Part shown: positions 7,925-16,294 of the stretch, in pieces
Layout of the letters: each line of letters begins with the position of its first letter
How positions within the stretch are numbered: position 1 is the stretch's first letter
Assembly: GCF_014838735.1 (NCBI RefSeq)
Contig: NZ_JABUXQ010000011.1
Coordinates: 1 to 64,000 of the forward strand
DNA: 64,000 bases
Origin: Limosilactobacillus portuensis
Lineage (GTDB): Bacteria > Bacillota > Bacilli > Lactobacillales > Lactobacillaceae
Direction: 5' to 3'
Program-made: the position numbers and the translations under genes
The notes under the pieces: generated by a model
What the model saw: only the letters and a program-made list of their open reading frames with translations
Database searches by the model: none
Told to the model about the DNA's origin: nothing

Positions 7925-10291
7925 CTACCTAAATAGATTTTGATAATTAATAACAGATCCCAATATATTATTTGCTGTTTCAAGTAACACATCTGATTTT
8001 CCCTTAGATAGTTCCTTATTTATAAGCTTAACCGGTATCTGTAATCTTAAAATACTTTCTATAGAGACTCTGGCTCGAGAAGATGATGAACCTGTAGACA
8101 TTAACATAATCTTCTCGGTTATCTCTTTTGATCTGAGAATTGGCAAAATAGCATATTGTTCACTCTTATCAAAATAACTATTAGTTTTATATTTTAAGGC
8201 ATAGACCTCATTAGAAACATAGATAGGTTTTTCAAGAATCGTTGGTACTATGCCAATCCTTCTTTTTCTTGGATTTATTCTTGTTAAATAAATTTCACCT
8301 GGATTAATGCAATTTAATGAGCTACCCTTTATATTTTTACCTAAAACTTCATCATACTTTTCTAAGGCCCCAGTATAATCTGAAAAATATGGTACTTGAA
8401 CATAGTAATATCTACTTTCATTATTTAATTTCTTTCCAGGAGAGACGATATCAAACAGTTCTCCTAGACTTACATATCTTTCTTCATTTTTTGAAACATT
8501 AGTGCCAATTAAACCACCCGCATCTAACCTGAAACTATTAATCTCTGGATAAGGAATCCAGCTTACTCTGCTGCCATGAATTTCTTCAACATGTTGAAAA
8601 AGAGTCTTGCTTCTTTCTAATACCCATCCAAAATCATTTATATTAGTCTCCCTGTAATCTGATTTACCTGTTTCATATCCAATGTTATTAACTGTTGCTG
8701 CAAATGTATACTTTGGTTGTGAATTTCCTTTTCTTTTTCTAATTTCAATAATTGATGTTTTAGAAGCAGAACGTCCAAAAGGCTGAAATGCTCCTGCTGG
8801 TAATGAAATCACAGAATTGATATAAGTCTTACTTAGAAGCCACTCACGAAAATAACGATATTTTGGTAAATTTAATAAACCTTCAGGTATTATTATCAGC
8901 ATTCTTCCATGATTATTCAAAAGACGTAACGATTTTTCTATAAATAACAAATCAAGTTCCTGCGAATCTCGATCATGACCTAATTCATAGTTACTAAGAA
9001 CATTTTTATCAGTATATAGAGTCGAAAAGGGCGGATTTTCTAAGACTATATCGAAATATTTTTCTGGTAGATATTTTGTTTTTAAGGAATCACCTTGCTT
9101 AATATTATTCCATCCATCACCATGCATTATCATATTAATCTTTGTAAGAACATGTAGGTCATAATCGGCCTCTTGCCCCCATATACAATGCTCAACTAAT
9201 TTTTTCATTGCAATTTCATAATCATGAGCTGCTAAGTTATTACTCTTTAGTTCTCGAGACACATAATTGAAAGCATTTACTAAAAAGCCTCCAGAACCAG
9301 CAGCAGGATCAACAAATTTTTCTTTGTATTTAGGCTCCGCTAATTTCACCATAAAATCAACAATTTGGCGAGGGGTAAAGTATTGATCAAAATCTCCTCT
9401 CAAATTTGCTTTTAAGAATGTTTCGTAAACAACACCTTTAATGTCGTCACCGGTTCCCAAAAATGAAAATGGTTCAATTAACTTCACAATTTCAATTAAA
9501 ATATTACTACTGCTTATCAACAATCCCGGATCATCAGCTCTATAAATACCCTTGTAACGTTTTGTAGCCTCCTTAAATAGTCTTTTGAAGACTTTTAACT
9601 CAGAAGTTTTATTATATTTAGCACTCTCAATAAGATAATTCAAACTAAATCTGTTTGGCTTTTTCTCAACAGCTGCTCTACGTTCTTCATTCATTTTAAC
9701 TAAAAGGATTTTGGTCATTTCTTTGAATGACTGATCTGACCTAATTAAACCTTCGTTCTCGATTACAACTTTACACTTTTTTATAACTTCATAAAGATCG
9801 TAAACAGATAGTATTGTTAAAAGTGTACTCCTAACTTCCTTTAATTCAATTTCCGAGTAACTTTGACCCGCATTTTTCTGAATATTCGCTATTAGTTCCT
9901 TTTTATTGGGAATTTTATATACCTGAGCCCCTGAAGCTGCATTCATTCCTTCTAAGTCTGTTCCATTAGTTGCGAAGCCAAGCATTGCGGCCGGAGTATT
10001 AACCAATTTAGCATAAGAAACCGCTTGAAGAACATCTTTTGAGGATAAAGTTTTAGTTGGCTCTTTAGTATCAATAATAATCTGTGGTTTCCCATCAATT
10101 AGTATTTCAATATCAGAATAAACAGTAACTTGACGTGAACCGACTTGAACTTTAATTGGATTTTCAAACCTCATATCATTTTCTGTATATCCGATTGTTC
10201 TCAAATAAGGAAGTATTATTTTTAGTTTAACGTCTTCTTCTGAATGAAGTTCTTTCCCTCTTCTTACCTTCCAAAGCTCTTCATTAGCCAT
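7925..10291 (-). CDS. Type IIG-like restriction-methylation-specificity fusion (cassette C)
   Basis: 788 aa. N-terminus resembles the HsdR N-terminal nuclease domain: D60 (SDIEILIDGKP) and D74-T75-K76 (IIIDTKEP). Methyltransferase centre: YFTPRQIVDFM, SAM motif DPAAGSGGF, catalytic ENPPF. C-terminal 180 residues are a recognition domain beginning YVSLGELFDIVSPGKK. A single-chain R-M enzyme unrelated in sequence to B beyond shared domains. ATG 10291 overlaps the stop of leader C by 8 nt (ATGGCTAA), a classical coupling geometry. Leader C is the only one of the four that is in frame here (9 G), so C is predicted to be the expressed enzyme. Confidence 0.86.
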   Translation of the reverse strand: MANEELWKVRRGKELHSEEDVKLKIILPYLRTIGYTENDMRFENPIKVQVGSRQVTVYSDIEILIDGKPQIIIDTKEPTKTLSSKDVLQAVSYAKLVNTPAAMLGFATNGTDLEGMNAASGAQVYKIPNKKELIANIQKNAGQSYSEIELKEVRSTLLTILSVYDLYEVIKKCKVVIENEGLIRSDQSFKEMTKILLVKMNEERRAAVEKKPNRFSLNYLIESAKYNKTSELKVFKRLFKEATKRYKGIYRADDPGLLISSSNILIEIVKLIEPFSFLGTGDDIKGVVYETFLKANLRGDFDQYFTPRQIVDFMVKLAEPKYKEKFVDPAAGSGGFLVNAFNYVSRELKSNNLAAHDYEIAMKKLVEHCIWGQEADYDLHVLTKINMIMHGDGWNNIKQGDSLKTKYLPEKYFDIVLENPPFSTLYTDKNVLSNYELGHDRDSQELDLLFIEKSLRLLNNHGRMLIIIPEGLLNLPKYRYFREWLLSKTYINSVISLPAGAFQPFGRSASKTSIIEIRKRKGNSQPKYTFAATVNNIGYETGKSDYRETNINDFGWVLERSKTLFQHVEEIHGSRVSWIPYPEINSFRLDAGGLIGTNVSKNEERYVSLGELFDIVSPGKKLNNESRYYYVQVPYFSDYTGALEKYDEVLGKNIKGSSLNCINPGEIYLTRINPRKRRIGIVPTILEKPIYVSNEVYALKYKTNSYFDKSEQYAILPILRSKEITEKIMLMSTGSSSSRARVSIESILRLQIPVKLINKELSKGKSDVLLETANNILGSVINYQNLFR

Positions 10292-10427
10292 TCTGTATCA
10301 CCGCCTTTCGATTAGCGATGGTTTTGCTGTAGTCAAATTGATCTAAGGGTAAAGTCCTGCTAACAATTAGAAGCGGACTTTTACCCCCCCCCATCAGATT
10401 TTTCATAAATATAATTTTATGGTTCAT
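10284..10427 (-). CDS. Phase-variable leader peptide C (in frame)
   Basis: 47-codon open frame: MNHKIIFMKNLMGGGK, SPLLIVSRTLPLDQ, ending KAVIQNG; stop TAA 10286-10284 lies inside the enzyme gene, overlapping its ATG. Start has GAGGTG 9 nt upstream. Very similar to ON-frame leaders A and D at the peptide level, including codons after the tract, which argues that this frame is the selected one. Whether the peptide itself acts, or only its translation, cannot be told from sequence. Confidence 0.8.
   Translation of the reverse strand: MNHKIIFMKNLMGGGKSPLLIVSRTLPLDQFDYSKTIANRKAVIQNG
10384..10392 (-). repeat. Poly-G tract C (9 G on minus strand)
   Basis: Nine C on the plus strand after CTGAT. With 9 (or 12) G leader C is open through to the enzyme; 10 G would give an immediate TAA. 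Confidence 0.9.
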
Positions 10428-10454
10428 TTTAATACACCTCATAATTGTAAAATC

Positions 10455-10490
10455 ATCTGAAATTCTAACATGCTTAATCCAGAATAAAAA
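10455..10490 (-). promoter_or_regulatory. Promoter of cassette C
   Basis: Same extended -10 TGTTAGAAT as cassette A, in the conserved block upstream of leader C. Confidence 0.45.
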
Positions 10491-10514
10491 GACTCCGCTT
10501 GGACGGAGCCATTC
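10488..10514 (-). terminator. Terminator upstream of cassette C
   Basis: Copy of the 3558-3586 hairpin (GGCTCCGTCC stem) with TTTTTATT on the minus strand. Confidence 0.8.
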
Positions 10515-10524
10515 AAAATAAGAC

Positions 10525-10633
10525 TCCTGATTAATAAATTATCAATTTACCTATTAGTTTATTTAGTAATTGATTTGGGACAACTTTTGCCATTAGTAAA
10601 AAAAGAGAACACTTAAGAGTGTTCTCTTTTTTC
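10525..10633. repeat. About 109-bp direct repeat, copy 2
   Basis: Near-identical to 4090-4198, but no small gene follows it here: the promoter-like region is left without its gene, another deletion scar. Contains TGGC motif copy 2 at 10581-10592. Confidence 0.85.
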
Positions 10634-10637
10634 ATAA
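10599..10637. terminator. Terminator downstream of cassette D
   Basis: AAAAAAAGAGAACACTT / AAGAGTGTTCTCTTTTTT, symmetrical A/T runs, so bidirectional. Confidence 0.85.
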
Positions 10638-10725
10638 AACTGAAAATTACAGTTCGGATTTTCTTATTGGAAGCCGGCAAACTATTAGTTTTTTCCCAGT
10701 CTCCTAATTAGATAATATTTCATAA

Positions 10726-10799
10726 ATCCATCATTGCTTCTGAGAGTAAATGAAGTGATCAACTATACGTTAAAGCATTTTTCATTAAGGCTGACAGAT
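10726..10799 (-). repeat. Enzyme 3' tail repeat, copy 3
   Basis: Follows enzyme D by about 35 nt; same tail as at 4212 and 7841. Confidence 0.75.
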
Positions 10800-10834
10800 A
10801 ATCATCACCCCGGTTTCCATCAACTATCTGCTCC

Positions 10835-13192
10835 TTATCTTAATAATTTGTATTGCAACATTTTATCAAAAATGTAATTCCTATAATAATCCTTTAATTT
10901 TCCTCGCATGGATACAAGATATCCATTCAGTGTTGGATAATCATAGATCTTCTTTTTCATATTACCTTCCTTATGTGAAGTATTTAATTCGTTAGAGATC
11001 TGATACACACCATAAGTTAAGTCACTATTATAATTAACACACTTTTTAGCTTCTTTAAGAATATTATCCCATAAACTAAGAAGTTCTTTTTCATCGTTAT
11101 TAACTTCAGTTTTACTTGAATTAATACATTTTCCAAGATCCATTGTTGCATAAGTTTGCTTAATTGAAGAATCCAAGCATAATTCGTTGCGATAATAACG
11201 ATTATCGGCACCTGTAAACGATATACATTTATTTTTATTAGATAAGCAAGTGTATATCAAACACATTTTTAAGAATTGTTGATCCTGAGTATATGCGTCA
11301 CCACCATCTGCTGTAGTGAAATAAACGTCCTTATCATACCATTTATCAGCGGGAAACAATTTTGCTACAAACATGGGTAATTTATATAGATAATTATCTT
11401 TTCTTAGCCAAAATCCATAAGAGTTTTTTAAAGCTGTATCAAAATTTGTCCTGACTAAATTATAATGTTTTGGGTCAATCATAAAGCTCTTTGCCACCAT
11501 GTAGCCGATAATGTTTGAATTAAATTTGGGCTTCCTACCCTTCACGTATTTCCAATCTCTTCTTTCATATCCATCAGATCCAACAACTGCAATATTATCT
11601 TCTGATTCAAGATCATCTGTAAATCTTCTTTTATCAGAATAATCAGAGATGTTTTTCTTAACTTGCGGAACAAATATATCATGATCCGCTAACCTAACTA
11701 CATCATTATTTTTTATATCAAAAGTTTTAAGTGTGATGAATGTTTCTGAGCATTCTTCATTGGACCAGAGTATACATGAAACTACACTTTTAGTTGCATG
11801 AAAATACTTTCTATTAAATGCAAAGCCATCGCAAAATTTCTTTTCAATCAAGTGAATATTTTTATAATATTTAACTGGCGAAAAAATAACATAGCTATCT
11901 GTTGGCTGCCTTAGAAAATAATTAAATCCTGACCAGATAAATAGATTGGAAATTTCTCTAGCAACGGCTTGTTGACCACCAAATGAGCTGATATTCTTTT
12001 TAAATTCCTCTAAAACGAATGAGCCTTTTCTTCTTGTTTTAGCACGCTTTGAAATATCGCCATCCTCAACATAGGTAATGGCGGAGCTATCTGAATATGG
12101 TGGGTTTTCAAACAAAATAACCGTATAATTTTTGTTTTCGATATATTGCTTTATTAGCGGATTATCTATGTACTCTTTACTTAAAGCATCTGCGTTACTA
12201 ACCATACCGTTTTCATATATAACATTCACTTCACTAGGCGGTATAATATTAAGGACTTTATTACCCAAGCGCTCAGATAACACCTTATATTCATAGTATT
12301 CATATGTACTTACTATACAATGTGAAATTAATTCATCACCATTATCATCATATAAGCCCAATAAAGCAGACTCCAAGTTTCCTGTGCCCGCACATCGATC
12401 TAAAATAATATAGTTATTTCCCTTTGGTACCCTAGCTACTGCCTTTTGTACCAACTCAGTAGCCTTCTTACAATAAGGTACAGGAGTATAGAAAGCCCCT
12501 AAATCCTTTTTATTTAAATCAGCATTCAGACAATCCATTAAATATTTAAACTTTTCATTCGTCTTTTCTCTATAAGGGTTAATTAGATTTTTAAAATGCC
12601 TTGGCTCTCTAATTTCCCCAATGATCTTTACTTGCCCAGTATCATCTCCAAGGAAATCACCTTTAGAGGCATTAGGAAGCTCTTTATAGTACCTTTTTGC
12701 CCAACCAACTATGCAGTTCTCATCGAGATCAATCGGAACAAACCAATTTGTCTCATCTTTAACTCTGTTTATAAGCAGTTTCTTAACCTCAGCGGACTGA
12801 AACATATCACTATAATCATACTCTGCCTTAGCCGTTACATTTTTATTAAAGTTATCATCATTTTTGGAAGCAGCACCAATATAGATTTTTTGAATGTCAT
12901 CAAGATAATCAGATGAATTATATACATAGACTTTAGTAGCGTTTAAATCTATAAGCATAATCCTTGCAGGCACAGATTCCCCTTTAATCCTAATATATGA
13001 TAAATACTTAATTGCTTGGAAAAGGACTTTACCTGTATTATTAATATTTAACTTAAATTCAAGTAAATTACCATGCCATATACCGTCAGTATTATCTACA
13101 AGTATCGAATTATCATTTTGCCAAGGAATCTGATAGTTATCAAAGAAATCAATCTGCCCATCACGTTCGATTTCATAATGTTTTTTCAACAT
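10835..13192 (-). CDS. Type IIG-like restriction-methyltransferase (cassette D)
   Basis: 785 aa. N-terminus has a short PD-(D/E)XK-like site, D36 (NTDGIWHG) and E45-F46-K47 (LLEFKLN), then methyltransferase motifs LGAFYTPVPYCKKA, SAM site DRCAGTGNLE and catalytic ENPPYSD. The remaining 400 residues show no S-type domain I recognise and probably hold target recognition. Different architecture from A-C, yet with the same leader, which argues that the leader module was recruited to unrelated enzymes. Leader D is out of frame (10 G), so D is predicted off. Leader stop and ATG are separated by one nucleotide (TAAAATG). Confidence 0.8.
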   Translation of the reverse strand: MLKKHYEIERDGQIDFFDNYQIPWQNDNSILVDNTDGIWHGNLLEFKLNINNTGKVLFQAIKYLSYIRIKGESVPARIMLIDLNATKVYVYNSSDYLDDIQKIYIGAASKNDDNFNKNVTAKAEYDYSDMFQSAEVKKLLINRVKDETNWFVPIDLDENCIVGWAKRYYKELPNASKGDFLGDDTGQVKIIGEIREPRHFKNLINPYREKTNEKFKYLMDCLNADLNKKDLGAFYTPVPYCKKATELVQKAVARVPKGNNYIILDRCAGTGNLESALLGLYDDNGDELISHCIVSTYEYYEYKVLSERLGNKVLNIIPPSEVNVIYENGMVSNADALSKEYIDNPLIKQYIENKNYTVILFENPPYSDSSAITYVEDGDISKRAKTRRKGSFVLEEFKKNISSFGGQQAVAREISNLFIWSGFNYFLRQPTDSYVIFSPVKYYKNIHLIEKKFCDGFAFNRKYFHATKSVVSCILWSNEECSETFITLKTFDIKNNDVVRLADHDIFVPQVKKNISDYSDKRRFTDDLESEDNIAVVGSDGYERRDWKYVKGRKPKFNSNIIGYMVAKSFMIDPKHYNLVRTNFDTALKNSYGFWLRKDNYLYKLPMFVAKLFPADKWYDKDVYFTTADGGDAYTQDQQFLKMCLIYTCLSNKNKCISFTGADNRYYRNELCLDSSIKQTYATMDLGKCINSSKTEVNNDEKELLSLWDNILKEAKKCVNYNSDLTYGVYQISNELNTSHKEGNMKKKIYDYPTLNGYLVSMRGKLKDYYRNYIFDKMLQYKLLR

Positions 13193-13193
13193 T

Positions 13194-13329
13194 TTAAGCC
13201 ACCGCCTTTCGATAAGCGATGACTTTACTATAAGTAAATTGTAATAAAGACAAAGTCTTACCAGTAATTAGGAGCGGACTTTTACCCCCCCCCCATCAGA
13301 TTTTTCATAAATACGATTTTATGGTTCAT
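13194..13329 (-). promoter_or_regulatory. Phase-variable leader ORF D (currently out of frame)
   Basis: ATG 13329 with GAGGTG upstream, MNHKIVFMKNLM then 10 G, which runs straight into TAA (15 codons). With 9 or 12 G it is open for 44 codons (GKSPLLITGKTLSLLQ, ending KAVA) and ends one base before the enzyme ATG. Peptide differences from leaders A and C are mostly conservative. Confidence 0.8.
13285..13294 (-). repeat. Poly-G tract D (10 G on minus strand)
   Basis: Ten C on the plus strand after CTGAT. Open frame needs 9 or 12 G. Confidence 0.9.
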
Positions 13330-13387
13330 TTCTATACACCTCATAAATGTTAAATCATCTGAAATTCTAACATGCTTAATCCAAAAT

Positions 13388-13428
13388 AAAAAGCTACCGT
13401 AATATATAGTCTTAACGGTAGCTCTTAT
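13388..13428 (-). terminator. Terminator of dinJ-yafQ
   Basis: Stem GAGCTACCGTTAAG / TTACGGTAGCT with TTTTTATT on the minus strand; overlaps the toxin gene's last codons and isolates cassette D. Confidence 0.75.
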
Positions 13429-13711
13429 CATGGTTTCCAGTACGGATTAAATCTAAAATATGAAGATCAATTTCATTATTATGAATTTGATAAACTAGAA
13501 CCCAATTATCATCATACTGACGATCAACATGTAATGCACGTAAATCCTTATATTTACCGTGTAGTTTGTGATCCTTATGTTTTTTGAACAGTTCTTCCTT
13601 ATCATCGGCAATTAGAAGCTTAATAACATGTTTTAGCTTATCCATATCATAATGTTTTCGCTTAAGACGTTTGTAATTACGTTTAAATTCAGGAGTTCGA
13701 TTAATAATCAA
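13412..13711 (-). CDS. yafQ: YafQ-family mRNA interferase toxin
   Basis: 99 aa RelE-superfamily endoribonuclease. Motifs: RTPEFKRNYKRLKRKHYDM at the N-terminus, KDHKLHGKYKDLRALHV (the HKL.G core) and NWVLVYQI then DLHILDLIRTGNHD with the catalytic-region His. Lies 14 nt after the DinJ-type antitoxin. Confidence 0.88.
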   Translation of the reverse strand: MIINRTPEFKRNYKRLKRKHYDMDKLKHVIKLLIADDKEELFKKHKDHKLHGKYKDLRALHVDRQYDDNWVLVYQIHNNEIDLHILDLIRTGNHDKSYR

Positions 13712-13725
13712 TGTTAATCTTCCTC

Positions 13726-13977
13726 CTAGTTATCAAGGTCATCAAATAGCTCATCGACAGAGTTAAATGATTTGTAATTACCATCTTTTAGTTCCTCTAT
13801 CGAACGATCAAGACTTGCTGTTTCATTAGTGACCTTAAATGGAATACCATTAGTTTTGATAACTTTCTTTAAGTAAATTTTGATACCAGTCGAAAAATCC
13901 ATTCCCAAATCAGTAAAAACGTCTTGGGCATCATCGTGGGTTTGTTCATCAAGCCGTAAACTATATGGTTTTGTCAT
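13726..13977 (-). CDS. dinJ: RelB/DinJ-family antitoxin
   Basis: 83 aa: ribbon-helix-helix N-terminus (MTKPYSLRLDEQTHDDAQDV), DinJ signature (DFSTGIKIYLKKVIKTNGIPF), acidic end (VDELFDDLDN) for toxin binding. I choose ATG 13977 because AAGGGTG lies 6 nt upstream; the GTG three codons earlier lies inside that site. First gene of the pair, autoregulated from 13992-14030. Confidence 0.88.
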   Translation of the reverse strand: MTKPYSLRLDEQTHDDAQDVFTDLGMDFSTGIKIYLKKVIKTNGIPFKVTNETASLDRSIEELKDGNYKSFNSVDELFDDLDN

Positions 13978-13991
13978 AATTATCACCCTTT

Positions 13992-14030
13992 CTGTATTTA
14001 CATTGTAATACAGAAAATATACAAAGTGAA
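13992..14030 (-). promoter_or_regulatory. dinJ-yafQ promoter and operator
   Basis: Minus strand TTCACT (14030-14025), 17-nt spacer, TACAAT (14007-14002). The -10 sits in an inverted repeat CTGTATTtacattGTAATACAG-like element (13992-14013), the expected RelB-type operator. Confidence 0.75.
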
Positions 14031-14032
14031 TA

Positions 14033-14060
14033 AAAAAGCTCCCTAATGGGAGTCTTTTTG
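14033..14060. terminator. Terminator of the surface-protein gene
   Basis: AAAAAAGCTCCC TAAT GGGAGTCTTTTT; lies just after the stop at 14097 on the minus strand. Confidence 0.8.
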
Positions 14061-14096
14061 CTTGGCTTGGTAAATAATTGATGGATTCTAAGAAGT

Positions 14097-16294
14097 TTAA
14101 TTAAACTTACGTAAGCCAAGAAGTCCAGCGAAGGCTGATACTAAACCTAAACCAATAATCGCAGCTGAGTTGTTGTTACCAGTTTGTGGTAATGCCTTGG
14201 CATCAGCATTCTGCTTAGCAGAAGTTTGGTTACTAGTAGTACCTTCAGCATTGTTGGAAACGACACTTGAAGTTCCATTACCGCTAAAGGCAACCTTGCC
14301 ATTTACAGTATTAGTAGTTAAACCATTAGTAGCCGTTTTACCAGCTGATTGACTGTCGTTACCTGGAGTTACGAATGAAGCGGCATTCTTAGCAGCAACC
14401 TTAACATTAGCCTTAACGATAGCTGAAGAACCATCTGGGAAGGTTACTAATACATCTTCAGTGTAGTTACCAGCATGTTGAATATCAGCAAGGACTTGTG
14501 CCCGGTTAGCCCAGGTTGCAGTGGTTCCAGCTGGTAAATCAGCAGCAGAGCCATTACCAGTTGCAGCTAAGACCATCAAAGTCTTATTAGCGGCACTGTG
14601 AAGATTGACGGGAATTACAAGGCTATTAGCCATTTGTGGTTCTGGTAATTGATCACCTTCGGTTAAGTTAACTTGGTTGATAACTACCTTGTTAGCATAC
14701 TTTTCAGCGTCAGACTTCAGAGCTTCTTTAGCAGCGGCCAAGTTAGATTCAGCCGTTTGTTGTTTGACCTTAGCACTAGCAAGTTTAGTTTGAGCTGCAG
14801 CTAAAGCATCATTAGCTGATTGAACGGCACTTGCTAATGGAGCAAGCTTTGTCTTAGCATCTGCTAATGCTTGGTTAGCACTATCAACTTGAGATTGAGC
14901 GTCCTTAACCGCTTGTTGAGCCTTCGCAAGTAATGCTGGAGCATTTTGCAAGTCGGTTAAGTTCTGCTTCAAGTTAGTTAGTTTATTAGTGTCCTTAGTA
15001 ACTTGATCCTGAGCAGTCTTAACATTTGCTTGAGCCTTAGTTAAGGCATCATTAGCCTCCTTAGCCTTAGCTTGCTTAGTAGTCAAGTCATTATTAAGAG
15101 ATACTAATACTTGGTTAGCGTTGTCAAAGCTAGCTTGAGCGTCCTTAACCGCTTGTTGCTTAGTTTGTAAGTCAGCAGCAAAGTTATCAACGTTCTTTTG
15201 TGCTTGTTCTTGAGACTTTTGGTCATTAGCTAACTTAGCTTGGTCATTAGTAAGCTTATTTTGGGCGTTAGTTAATGCAGTAATAGCAGAGTCAAGATTA
15301 TCTTGAGCAGTCATTACATTAGCATTAGCTTGTTCAAGAGCTGATCGAGCATCGGTAACGGCTTGGTTCTTAGCATCAAGGACACTTTGAGCTTGAGTCA
15401 AGGCATCAGTTTCAGTTGAAAGCTTACCTTCTGCTTCATTAGCAGCAGCCTTAGCATTATCTAAAGTCTTTTGTGCATTATCAACATTAGTTTGCTTAGT
15501 CTTAAGGTCGGCTTGGTAAGCATCAAGGTTTTGCTTAGCTTGGCTTTGAGTAGTCTTGGCATCATTCAACTTAGTAGTTGCTTGATCAAGAGCTGATTGA
15601 GCATTACTCAAGTCATTTCGAGCATCAGCAACAGCTTGTTGAGCAGCACTAGCAGCATTTTGAGCATCGGTTAAGGTACTCTTAGCAGTGGTTAAGTCTT
15701 GTTGAGCTTGATCGTTAGCTGTTTTAGCTTGATCATATGCTGATTGCTTAGCAGTTAAGTCTTGTTGAGCAGTGGTTAATTGATTCTTTAATGCTTCAAC
15801 ATCAGGAACAGTGTAGGCATTGTCACCAAGGCCATTACTTGAAGTAGCACCAGCAAAATCAAAGTGTGAGTAACCATACTTATCAAAGCCTACACCCATT
15901 ACTTTGTTGTCTATAGTAGAAACAACGTTACCTGGAAAGTTAACAAAGTTTTTTGCATGTCCCCAACCTGAATCACTATCATCAAACATCATTTGAGAAA
16001 TTGTATTATAGATAGCTTCTTTAATTGAATCCATGGTCTGAGCAGGAATTGGTTCTGAAATAAGTTTATTACTTCCATCTTCAGCAAATTGATAATTATG
16101 AAGAGAGGAACCCATATTCTCACCAATACCATTGGCTTGGTAATCATTCATTGCTTGCTGAAGTGCATCATTATTGTGACCCTTGCCACTTTCCATGTCT
16201 TCTCCAAACGCATCCCATGAAGGATCATTATAACCATTCTTAATGATGGAATTAGTAAGCTCAATTGCCTGTGGTGTAGCTTTGGTCTTATCTA
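14097..16294 (-). CDS. SEC10/PgrA-like surface protein, C-terminal part (out of frame with its start)
   Basis: Downstream part of a gene split by a G7 tract. The open frame runs from the tract; the first ATG inside it is at 16196 but has no reason to be a true start. Content: a CAP-like region (SQMMFDDSDSGWGHAKNF, GVGFDKYGYSHFDFAG), a 300-residue coiled coil of Ala/Gln/Asp/Asn/Lys repeats, a Rib-like domain (TEGDQLPEP...) and an LPQTG sorting signal with membrane helix and RKFN tail. Homologues are wall-anchored proteins linked to surface exclusion on conjugative elements. Joined to the upstream part the protein is about 1,232 aa. Confidence 0.8.

Noticed and set aside
385-13329. Classical type I R-M or BREX island
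   Set aside because: No HsdR, BrxA/B/C, PglZ or BrxL genes; each methylase carries its own nuclease-like N-terminus, which fits type IIG/IIB better.
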